DNA of 64,000 nucleotides from an uncultured Chloroflexota bacterium (GTDB taxonomy: Bacteria; Chloroflexota; Anaerolineae; Anaerolineales; Anaerolineaceae): contig CACYHU010000009.1 of the NCBI GenBank assembly GCA_902774215.1, positions 1 to 64,000 on the forward strand, given 5' to 3'. This document shows positions 54,372 through 62,243 of this stretch, in pieces. Both the position numbers and the translations under genes were made by a program. The stretch's first letter is position 1; each line of letters starts with the position of its first letter. The notes beneath the pieces are model-generated. The model did no database searches. It saw only the letters and a program-made list of their open reading frames with translations, and was not told the DNA's origin.

Positions 54372-57300
54372 ATGAGCGGGATTATTGATGCTTTGAAGGC
54401 ACGGCGGAAAGGAATAGCCGGTATGCTGAACCCCGGAAGAAAAGCCGGGGCAGGCGGCGGTTTGCTTATGAATTCATCCTCACTGCAGCCGCAAACAGTT
54501 TTTCGGCAGATGAAGGCATCACTGTCTGTAAAACGTCCTTCAATGACAGTGATGAGAACTTCATCGATAGCTTCATTTTCAAAGAAGGCTGAATCAAAAT
54601 ACAGCAATGGTATGAAGCTGCTCCATTTGCATCCTTCATCACCTGTAAATACATCAACGGTTCAAAGAGCTCCGGCTTCTATGCCTCTGCCTACAGCCGG
54701 CGGTGCTGCTCAGCCGGTTCAGCCTGCGGGTGAAGCTTCTTTTTCCATGCCCTCACCTTCCGGAATCAGTTCCTCTTCATTTCCGGCAAAAAGCGAACGG
54801 CGTCCGGTTGTATTTGATCGTTCTGACGGTCCAAGCGATTTTGAAAAACGGCTTATGGCCGCTAAAAAACAGAAGCAGGAACAGGAAGTCAAACAGCGCG
54901 GTCCTGACCGCAGACGGGTACGAACCGAACGAGTCGAAATTTCATCAAATTCGAAGGATGAGGTGAACCGTGATTTTGCCCCTTTTGAGTCGAAAGGATC
55001 CTCTGCGCCTGCAGAACCGAAGCCTCGGACTTTTCAGGAAACAAAGAGTGCAGAAAAGCCAACCGTCAGCAGACAGCTGGATACATCCGTATCGCAGAAG
55101 GTCCAGTCACAGCCAACTACATCAACAATAGAAACCAGAGTTGCCAGAAGACCCGGGAATGTTGTTTCCCGAGAATTTTCTCCCTCTGCCTCGGCTCAAA
55201 ATCAGGTACCGAAGGCAGAAGAAAGCACCCAAAGCCCGGCGCCGGAAAGTTCGAATACCGTTCAGCGTGAATCAGTAAAAGCCGCTGCTCCGGATGAAAA
55301 GGAGTCTGACGATACAGCGCCTTCTGCTGAACCGATCGCTGATACGAATGATACCATTCAGCGAGAGCCGGTAAAGGCTGCTGCTCCGGTTGAAAAGCAG
55401 GACGAAAAAGCGGTATCTTCTGCTGAACTGATCGCTGATACGAATGATACCATTCAGCGAGAGCCGGTAAAGGCTGCTGCTCCGGTTGAAAAGCGGGACG
55501 AAAAAGTGGTATCTTCTGCTGAACCGATTGCTGATACGAATGATACCATTCAGCGAGAACCGGTAAAGGCTGCTGCTCCGGTTGAAAAGCGTGTTGAAAA
55601 ATCAGCACCCTCCGCTGAACCGGCTGCTGATGCAAAAAGCATAGTCCAGCGTGAGTCGGTGAAAGCCGCTGCTCCGGTTGCGAAGCAGCCTGAAAAAGCT
55701 GCTCCTTCCGCTCAACCGGTTGCTGAAACAAAAGATACAGTCCAGCGTGAGCCGGTGAAAGCTGCCGCTTCGGTTGAGAAGCCATCCGAAGAAGCGGTAC
55801 CTTCAGCTGAAGCGGTTGCTGAAACAAAAGATACAGTCCAGCGTGAGCCGGTAAAAGCCACTGCCTCGGTAACGAAGCAGCCTGAAAATGGTGCCCCTTC
55901 TTCTGAAGCGGTTGCTGAAACAAAAGATACAGTCCAGCGTGAGCCGGTAAAGGCTGCTGCTCCGGTTGTGAAGCAGACTGAAAAAACGGTACTTTCAGCT
56001 GAACCGGTTGCTGAAACAAAAGATACAGTCCAGCGTGAGCCGGTGAAAGCCGCTGCTCCGGTTGAAAAGCAGCCTGGAAAAGCTGCTCCTGTTGCTGAAC
56101 CGGTCGCCGATACAAAAGATACCATCCAGCGTGAGCCGGTAAAGGCAGCTGCTCCGGTTGAAAAGCAGCCTGAAAAAGCTGCACCTGCCGCTGAACCGGT
56201 CGCTGAAACAAAAGATATCATCCAGCGTGAGCCGGTAAAGGCAGCTGCTCCGATTGAAAAGCAGACTGAAAAAGCTTCCCCTGCCGCTGAACCGGTCGCT
56301 GAAACAAAAGATATCATCCAGCGTGAGCCGGTGAAGACTGCCGCTCCGGTTGCGGAGCAGCCTGATTATGCAGTATCTGTTGCTGAACCGGTTGTTGAAG
56401 CAAAAGATACAGTCCAACGGGAGCTGGTGAAAACTGAGACTCCGGTTGCGAAGCAGCCTGATTATGCGGTACCTGCCGCTGAACCGGTCGCAGAAACAAA
56501 AGATACCATCCAGCGGGAGCCGGTGAAGATCGCCGCTCCGGTTGCGGAGCAGCCTGAAAAAGCTGCCGCTGCCGCTGAACCGGTTGCAGAAACAAAAAAT
56601 ACCATCCAGCGTGAGCCGGTGAAGACCGCTGCTCCGGTTGAAAAGCAGCCTGAAAAAGCTTCCCCTGCCGCTGAACCGGTCGCCGATGCAAAAGATACCA
56701 TCCAGCGTGAGCCGGTGAAAGCCGCCGCTCCGGTTGAAAAGCAGCCTGAAAAAGCTTCCCCTGCCGCTGAACCGGTTGCAGAAACAAAAGATACCATCCA
56801 GCGTGAGCCGGTGAAGACCGCTGCTCCGGTTGAGAAGCAGCCTGAAAAAGCTTCCCCTGCCGCTGAACCGCTCGCAGAAACAAAAGATACCATCCAGCGT
56901 GAGCCGGTGAAAGCCGCCGCTCCGGTTGAAAAGCAGCCTGAAAAAGCTTCCCCTGCCGCTGAACCGGTCGCCGATGCAAAAGATACCATCCAGCGTGAGC
57001 CGGCGAAGACCGCCGCTCCGGTTGAGAAGCAGTCTGAAAAAGCTGCCGCTGCCGCTGAACCGGTTGCAGAAACAAAAGATATCATCCAGCGTGAGCCGGT
57101 GAAGATCGCTGCTCCGGTTGAAAAGGAGCCTGAAAAAGCTGTCGCTGCCGCTGAACCGGTTGCTGAAGCAAAAGATACCATCCAGCGTGAGCCGGTGAAG
57201 ACTGCCGTTCCGGTTGCGGAGCAGCCTGAAAAAGCTGCCGCAGAACCGGTTGCTGAAACAAAAGATACCATCCAGCGTGAGCCGGTGAAGACCGCTGCTC

Positions 57301-58700
57301 TGGTTGAGAAGCAGCCTGAAAAAGCTGCTCCTGTTGCTGAACCGGTCGCTGAAACAAAAGATACCATCCAGCGGGAGGCGGTGAAGGCTGCCGCTCCGGT
57401 TGCGGAGCAGCTTGAAAAAGCTGTCCCTGCCGCTGAACCGGTCGCCGATACAAAAGATACCATCCAGCGGGAGCCGGTGAAGAACGCTGCCCCGGTTGAA
57501 AAGGAGCCTGAAAAAGCTGCCCCTGCCGTTGAGCCGGTCGCTGATACAAAAGATACTATCCAGCGTGAGCCGGTGAAGGCAGCCGCTCCGGTCGCGAAGC
57601 AGCCTGAAAAAGCGGTACCTGCCGCAGAACCGGTCTCAGGACCGGTCGCTGAAACAAAAGATACCATCCAACGTGAGCCGGTGAAGACCGCTGCTCCGGT
57701 TGAGCCTCGCCCGGTAAATGAAATTCCGTCTTCTGAATTAAGTCATGATGTTCAGGAAACAGTTCAGCGTGAATCACTGAAGAGTGCCGAACCGTTCCGG
57801 ACTGTCCAGGAACAGCCTGATCTTCCTGTTGTTCAGAGACAGCAATCTCCAGATTCTGTTCAGCGTGAAATACTGCAATCGGCTCAACCGGTCAATACCT
57901 CTTCTGTCTCCGATTTATCTGCAAATGCAATTCAGAGAGAATTTTTACCGGGAGCGGGTATTCCTCAAAATTCCGGATCGACAAATGTGCCTGTCGAAGC
58001 ATCTGTAGTCCAGCGTGAACCGAATAGTGATATGACGTCATTGCTGCAGTCTCTTCCGATACATTATGAAATGCCCAAAGAGCAGATCGAATCCATTCGC
58101 AGAGGAACACCTGGCACACCGCAGAATAATGCTGTGCAGAGGGAATTTATTCCCCAACAGCATGAAAATGAGCCGGATCAGAACAGCACATTGCTTTCAG
58201 AAGCGAAAATCCAGTCCATTGTTCAGCGGGAAGCAGAATTCGTTTTGCCGAAACGCCACAGCGGTAATTCATCAGCAGGGGAATCACAGGGATTGACTGT
58301 CCAGCGTGAGATCAGTTTACCCGATTCCTCCGGAAAAATGATTCCATCTTTTTCGTCGGGAATGTCAGGTTTCGGCAATAATTCCGGAGATGACAGAAGC
58401 ACTCAGAGTTTCAGAAATACACCGTCAAATTATTTTCCTGGTGTAAGCAATAATAATGCACAGGCCTCTGACACAATTCAGCGTGAATTAAGTGATACGA
58501 TCGATTCTGTAAGCAATAAGATCAGTTCTGCTGTCGATTCGATAATGCCGGATTCCCTTAAGAGCAGCGCCCCCTCATCTGACGATGAAAATCCGGTGCC
58601 GAAAGTGACACATAAGGATCTGGATATACTGGCGGAAAAATTACTCCCGCGGATCAAACGGATCATGCGGGCTGAGATGGAACGAAGCATCTTTCGATGA
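54372..58700 (+). CDS. Giant [IV]QRE-repeat protein of the eCIS
   Basis: 1,442 aa, not recognised as any standard eCIS part. The N-terminus is basic and Gly/Ser-rich (MSGIIDALKARRKGIAGMLN...). Residues about 296-1,129 are 26 tandem repeats of about 32 aa. Each contains T-[IV]-Q-R-E-P-V-K, then an A-P-V-E-K-Q core and A-E-P-V-A-E-T-K-D. A further nine [IV]QR motifs are scattered to residue about 1,380. The last 22 residues form a helix (LDILAEKLLPRIKRIMRAEM) like the small protein at 52896. The repeats are Pro/Ala/Lys/Glu-rich and surely disordered. The same VQRD/VQRE/IQRG motif is in the DUF4157 protein of this operon. A scaffold, cargo-docking or tape-like role is inferred. It lies immediately before the LysM hub gene. 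Confidence 0.8.
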   Translation: MSGIIDALKARRKGIAGMLNPGRKAGAGGGLLMNSSSLQPQTVFRQMKASLSVKRPSMTVMRTSSIASFSKKAESKYSNGMKLLHLHPSSPVNTSTVQRAPASMPLPTAGGAAQPVQPAGEASFSMPSPSGISSSSFPAKSERRPVVFDRSDGPSDFEKRLMAAKKQKQEQEVKQRGPDRRRVRTERVEISSNSKDEVNRDFAPFESKGSSAPAEPKPRTFQETKSAEKPTVSRQLDTSVSQKVQSQPTTSTIETRVARRPGNVVSREFSPSASAQNQVPKAEESTQSPAPESSNTVQRESVKAAAPDEKESDDTAPSAEPIADTNDTIQREPVKAAAPVEKQDEKAVSSAELIADTNDTIQREPVKAAAPVEKRDEKVVSSAEPIADTNDTIQREPVKAAAPVEKRVEKSAPSAEPAADAKSIVQRESVKAAAPVAKQPEKAAPSAQPVAETKDTVQREPVKAAASVEKPSEEAVPSAEAVAETKDTVQREPVKATASVTKQPENGAPSSEAVAETKDTVQREPVKAAAPVVKQTEKTVLSAEPVAETKDTVQREPVKAAAPVEKQPGKAAPVAEPVADTKDTIQREPVKAAAPVEKQPEKAAPAAEPVAETKDIIQREPVKAAAPIEKQTEKASPAAEPVAETKDIIQREPVKTAAPVAEQPDYAVSVAEPVVEAKDTVQRELVKTETPVAKQPDYAVPAAEPVAETKDTIQREPVKIAAPVAEQPEKAAAAAEPVAETKNTIQREPVKTAAPVEKQPEKASPAAEPVADAKDTIQREPVKAAAPVEKQPEKASPAAEPVAETKDTIQREPVKTAAPVEKQPEKASPAAEPLAETKDTIQREPVKAAAPVEKQPEKASPAAEPVADAKDTIQREPAKTAAPVEKQSEKAAAAAEPVAETKDIIQREPVKIAAPVEKEPEKAVAAAEPVAEAKDTIQREPVKTAVPVAEQPEKAAAEPVAETKDTIQREPVKTAALVEKQPEKAAPVAEPVAETKDTIQREAVKAAAPVAEQLEKAVPAAEPVADTKDTIQREPVKNAAPVEKEPEKAAPAVEPVADTKDTIQREPVKAAAPVAKQPEKAVPAAEPVSGPVAETKDTIQREPVKTAAPVEPRPVNEIPSSELSHDVQETVQRESLKSAEPFRTVQEQPDLPVVQRQQSPDSVQREILQSAQPVNTSSVSDLSANAIQREFLPGAGIPQNSGSTNVPVEASVVQREPNSDMTSLLQSLPIHYEMPKEQIESIRRGTPGTPQNNAVQREFIPQQHENEPDQNSTLLSEAKIQSIVQREAEFVLPKRHSGNSSAGESQGLTVQREISLPDSSGKMIPSFSSGMSGFGNNSGDDRSTQSFRNTPSNYFPGVSNNNAQASDTIQRELSDTIDSVSNKISSAVDSIMPDSLKSSAPSSDDENPVPKVTHKDLDILAEKLLPRIKRIMRAEMERSIFR
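55257..57758 (+). repeat. 26 in-frame tandem repeats of about 96 bp
   Basis: The unit is 96 bp (for example GATACCATCCAGCGTGAGCC, recurring 96 bases apart near 56,690 and 56,790). One unit is six bases short and one is 12 bases long, always in frame. The array is nearly free of stop codons in other frames, which creates long antisense open frames. Confidence 0.92.
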
Positions 58701-58715
58701 GAAAGAAGGTGAGAT

Positions 58716-59405
58716 ATGGAAAAAGCGAAACTTTATGTTGACTACCTTTATGTCGGTGCGCTTCTCGGTTTTTCGGTTGAAGTTCAGTTTAACCCGACAG
58801 AATTAAGCATCGCCCGCACAACCAGTTGGGAAGGCGTCCCGGTTCCCGAGCGCGATTTTCCGCGTACTGAGTTTAAAGGCGGTAACGCAGCGACTTATAA
58901 CCTGAGCCTTTTCTTTGATGCTTACGCCACCGATGATTATAAATCCAGTAAACCTGAAAGACGGGATATCCGGAAGGATATCAATAAACTAATGGCTATG
59001 AGCCTCAGAACATATGGCTTTAGTCTGCCCATACCTTACCCCTATCTTGGTGAACCGCCTTCCATTATTTTTGTCTGGGGCGGGATCAAGCTCTTCCGCG
59101 CTGTCATGACCAGTATTAATGTCAAATATACTATGTTTGACTCGAACGGTGTACCGACCCGCGCAACGGCAGATTGCGGCTTTATGGAGCAAAGCCACCC
59201 GCTTGATATCCTCCCTCCGCAGAACCCGACCAGCCGTACAGAAACCCGCAATACGGTTCGTGTAACACAGGGAGACCGGATCGACCTGATCGCGAGCAAT
59301 TATTTCGGTGACAGCCGTATGTGGCGGCAAATCGCGGAGTTGAATAATCTGGACGATCCGTTTAATCTGCGTCCCGGCAGTTTGCTGAATATGCCGAATG
59401 TTTAA
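58716..59405 (+). CDS. LysM hub/baseplate protein (Pvc7/Afp7-like)
   Basis: 229 aa. The first part (VEVQFNPTELSIARTTSWEG...FPRTEFKGGNAATYNLSLFFD) and FVWGGIKLFRAVMTSINVKYTMFDSNGVPTRA are the conserved core of the LysM-containing baseplate protein of eCIS and phage-like particles. The C-terminus (about 178-228: VRVTQGDRIDLIASNYFGDS...LRPGSLLNMPN) is a LysM-like fold. It joins the spike complex to the tube. AGAAGGTGAG precedes the start, 15 bp after the repeat protein. Confidence 0.93.
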   Translation: MEKAKLYVDYLYVGALLGFSVEVQFNPTELSIARTTSWEGVPVPERDFPRTEFKGGNAATYNLSLFFDAYATDDYKSSKPERRDIRKDINKLMAMSLRTYGFSLPIPYPYLGEPPSIIFVWGGIKLFRAVMTSINVKYTMFDSNGVPTRATADCGFMEQSHPLDILPPQNPTSRTETRNTVRVTQGDRIDLIASNYFGDSRMWRQIAELNNLDDPFNLRPGSLLNMPNV

Positions 59406-59414
59406 TTAAAGAGG

Positions 59415-59444
59415 CGGCAAATTTTCGAAAAACGATTTTTGCCG
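59415..59444 (+). terminator. Hairpin between hub and spike genes
   Basis: CGGCAAA (59415-59421) pairs with TTTGCCG (59438-59444), followed by AATGATTTTCTTT. A small AAGC-GAAA-GCTT-TTT stem follows about 20 bases later. These could cause partial termination inside the operon. Confidence 0.35.
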
Positions 59445-59498
59445 AATGATTTTCTTTGATAAGCGAAAGCTTTTTGAAGGAAAGACTGGATCATAAGC

Positions 59499-61469
59499 AT
59501 GAAGACAAGTGTTGATGTTCAAATTGGTGCGATTCCGATGACACTTCTTTCACAGGTGTTGGATGAAGTTGTTGTTGATCAGAATTATTTCCTGCCTACG
59601 GAATTTACGATCCTGCTGCATGATCAGCGGGGGCCGATTCCCAATACTTTTGTCTATACTGACAACGTGCTTGCTATTAAATTGGGCACATCTGTAAAAA
59701 TCTCTTTCGGGCACACAACCGGTGTATCACCAATGCTGACTTCGAATACCCTGGTTGACGGGGAAATTACATCAATTGAGCCGATTTATGATGGAGCGGA
59801 TGTTTTTCTGCGCATCCGGGGCTATGACCGTGGTCATCGTCTGACGCACGGGAAAGCTACCCGGACCTATGGAGACGGTAATCCGTTAGGGCTGGGAATC
59901 GGTGATTCTGATATTGTCAAAAAGATCGCGTCAGAGAACGGTTTGTCGGCCAAGGTGGATGCGACTTCGCTCCTGACGGTCAAATATAAGTATGTGATGC
60001 AATATAATCAGAATGACTGGGATTTTCTCTGGGCCCGTGCCAATATGCTTGGTTATCAGGTCTATGTAGATGGCAAGAATCTGATTTTCAGTCCGGCAAG
60101 CAGTTCAAGAGCGAAAAAAGATCCGACAAAGCTGGATTTTGGCGGAAACCTGAAGCGTTTTGAACCGCGTGTTGCTGCGATGGGACAAATTACCCAGACA
60201 GAAGCCTATGGCTGGGATCCGAGCCAAAAGAAAAATGTCAATTCCTCTACCATGGTGGAGCTTTCCCTGAAAGGCACAAAGGCTCTTGCGAATACTATTC
60301 CCGCGAACGCACAGATGAAAACGGCATACAGCAGCAAGGCAAAGGATTTTGTTATCGAACCCGGTGCCAATTCAACGCCTCAGGCTAAAGCTTTCGCAGA
60401 CGCGGCATTTTCCCGGGCTTCTTCCTCATTCATGCAGGCCTATGGTGAACTGGACGAAGGGGATCCTTTCCTGGTGGCAGGATCAACTGTGACGATCAAC
60501 GGCCTGGGGCTGCGGTTTACCGGGAAATATTATGTTACGGAGGCTCATCATGTCTTCCGTCATGGTGCCCATCGAACGTCTTTTTATGTTACCGGGAATG
60601 TATCCAATACCTTCAGAAGCATGATATTAGGACCGGAGAAGGAGCATCAAATCAACCGGATTCCCGGTGTCGTGACAGGGATCGTTACTTCAAACAATGA
60701 TCCGGAAAAGCTTGGCCGTGTTCAGGTGAAATACCCCTGGCTGCCGAAGATGAACAGCTCAGAGCTTTCCTCCTGTTGGGCACGCCTGACCTTCATTGGC
60801 GGGGGCGCGGACCGCGGTATTGTTTTCCTGCCAGAGGTCAATGATGAAGTCCTGCTGGCCTTTGAAAATGGCGATATGAGTTATCCATATGTTCTGGGTG
60901 TTCTGTATAACGGCAAGGATAAGCTGCCTAAAGGAACCGCGGAGCTGATCGACGCAGGTACGAAAAAGGTCAATCAGCGCGTGATCGTTTCCCGTTCCGG
61001 GCATAAGATCATCATGGATGATTCATCCGGCAAGGAAATGATCACTATCCAGGATAAAACCGGGAAAAACAAGATTGAGATTGACTCAACGAAAAATGAG
61101 TTTAAAATTATTTCTGAAGGAAAACTGGATCTGCAGTCAAAGGGTGATTTGACATTGACGACAGATGGGAAGCTGACATTGAAAGCCAAGCAGAACCTGT
61201 CTGCTTCAACAGATGCTGCCATGGAGCTGAAAGCTCAAAAAACGATAAGTGTCAATGCTACCCAGAGTGCTACGATCAAGGCAAATCAGTCAGTCGAGAT
61301 TTCAGGTAACCAGAAGGTTGATTTGAAAGCCGGTACTTCAGAGTTGGCACTGCAGACAGCCGGTGCGGAATTAAAGGGTGTGAAAGTGGATGTTAAAGCC
61401 AATACGCAGCTTGCGTTGGGAGGCAACATCATGGTTCAGATTCAGGGTGGGATCGTAAAGATCAATTAG
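59499..61469 (+). CDS. VgrG-like spike protein (Pvc8/Afp8-like)
   Basis: 656 aa. Residues 1-370 resemble the gp27-type hub (SQVLDEVVVDQNYFLPTEFTILLHD, DGEITSIEPIYDG, QYNQNDWDFLWARANMLGYQVYVDG). Residues about 385-480 are the gp5 OB fold (GVVTGIVTSNNDPEKLGRVQ, KYPWL, GADRGIVFLPEVNDEVLLAFENGD). The tail from about 530 is a repetitive beta-helix needle (LDLQSKGDLTLTTDGKLTLK...). No extra enzymatic domain or lysozyme insertion is seen. It trimerises to form the central spike that the PAAR protein encoded next sharpens. Confidence 0.96.
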   Translation: MKTSVDVQIGAIPMTLLSQVLDEVVVDQNYFLPTEFTILLHDQRGPIPNTFVYTDNVLAIKLGTSVKISFGHTTGVSPMLTSNTLVDGEITSIEPIYDGADVFLRIRGYDRGHRLTHGKATRTYGDGNPLGLGIGDSDIVKKIASENGLSAKVDATSLLTVKYKYVMQYNQNDWDFLWARANMLGYQVYVDGKNLIFSPASSSRAKKDPTKLDFGGNLKRFEPRVAAMGQITQTEAYGWDPSQKKNVNSSTMVELSLKGTKALANTIPANAQMKTAYSSKAKDFVIEPGANSTPQAKAFADAAFSRASSSFMQAYGELDEGDPFLVAGSTVTINGLGLRFTGKYYVTEAHHVFRHGAHRTSFYVTGNVSNTFRSMILGPEKEHQINRIPGVVTGIVTSNNDPEKLGRVQVKYPWLPKMNSSELSSCWARLTFIGGGADRGIVFLPEVNDEVLLAFENGDMSYPYVLGVLYNGKDKLPKGTAELIDAGTKKVNQRVIVSRSGHKIIMDDSSGKEMITIQDKTGKNKIEIDSTKNEFKIISEGKLDLQSKGDLTLTTDGKLTLKAKQNLSASTDAAMELKAQKTISVNATQSATIKANQSVEISGNQKVDLKAGTSELALQTAGAELKGVKVDVKANTQLALGGNIMVQIQGGIVKIN

Positions 61470-61491
61470 GATTCAGAATTTTGGAGGGTTT

Positions 61492-61779
61492 ATGCCTTTT
61501 CCTGCAGCAAGAGTTGGTGATATGACAGCGACCGGTGATGTGATTACGGGGCCGGGGGCTGCAACGGTTTTGATTGAAAATATGCCTGCTGCCTGTATGG
61601 GAGATATGGTCAGCGGTGCCGCATGTACCGGATCCATTACGGTAGGCAGTCCTACTGTTATAATTATGGGACGTCCTGCTGCACGCGTGACAAGCACAGT
61701 AGTTGGAGTGAACCCCGTGTCCGGTGTCCCGGTTACAACTGCGGTCTTGAAAGGTGCAGTGAAAACCCTGATTGCCTGA
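61492..61779 (+). CDS. PAAR-repeat spike tip
   Basis: 95 aa, the standard single-domain length. It begins MPFPAARVGDMTATGDVITGPGAATVLIENMPAACMGDMV and repeats the pattern with TVGSPTVIIMGRPAARVTS. PAAR proteins cap the VgrG trimer with a metal-stabilised cone and can carry cargo; this one has no extension, so it is a plain tip. GGAGG precedes the start. It is separated by 22 bp from the spike gene and by 26 bp from gp25. Confidence 0.95.
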   Translation: MPFPAARVGDMTATGDVITGPGAATVLIENMPAACMGDMVSGAACTGSITVGSPTVIIMGRPAARVTSTVVGVNPVSGVPVTTAVLKGAVKTLIA

Positions 61780-61805
61780 AAAACGAATGAAAGGCACGGT
61801 TTGTC

Positions 61806-62219
61806 ATGATAAATGAGGATAAAAAATATATCGGTACCGGGTGGAGTTTTCCTGTTGGAACGGATTCTGCGGGTAAAATAAAGCTTGTGACTGGTAGTGA
61901 AGATATTGAACAAGCGATCCATATTATTCTGGAAACATCACCCGGCGAGCGTGTGATGCGTCCTCTTTTTGGCTGCAAGGCGAAGGAGATGGTTTTTGAA
62001 TCAATTCGGCCGGAGACAATGACGTTGATGGGTGATGCGGTTCAGCAGGCTCTGACCATGTGGGAGCCGCGGATCATTGTCCGGAATGTTGTTGTCGAGA
62101 GAGATCCAAAAGTCGAAACTGCGCTTGTCTGCAATATTTCGTATGAAATTAACGCGACGCATGATAACCGTAACATTGTGCATCCGTTTTATATAGAACG
62201 AGAACCGGAACTTGATTGA
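61806..62219 (+). CDS. gp25-like baseplate wedge protein (Pvc9/Afp9-like)
   Basis: 137 aa with the GPW/gp25 signature: GTGWSFPVGTDSAGKIKLV, DIEQAIHIILETSPGERVMRPLFGCKA and the C-terminal EPRIIVRNVVVERDPKVETAL. It nucleates sheath polymerisation at the baseplate. The position between PAAR and the Pvc11-like gene matches other eCIS loci. Confidence 0.95.
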   Translation: MINEDKKYIGTGWSFPVGTDSAGKIKLVTGSEDIEQAIHIILETSPGERVMRPLFGCKAKEMVFESIRPETMTLMGDAVQQALTMWEPRIIVRNVVVERDPKVETALVCNISYEINATHDNRNIVHPFYIEREPELD

Positions 62220-62243
62220 CCGGTTGGATAAAGGAGAATGCCC

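Noticed and set aside
55117-57777. Several long minus-strand open frames over the [IV]QRE array
   Set aside because: These are repeat-driven open frames with period-matched low-complexity translations. The plus-strand gene has proper ends, operon spacing and a motif under apparent selection.
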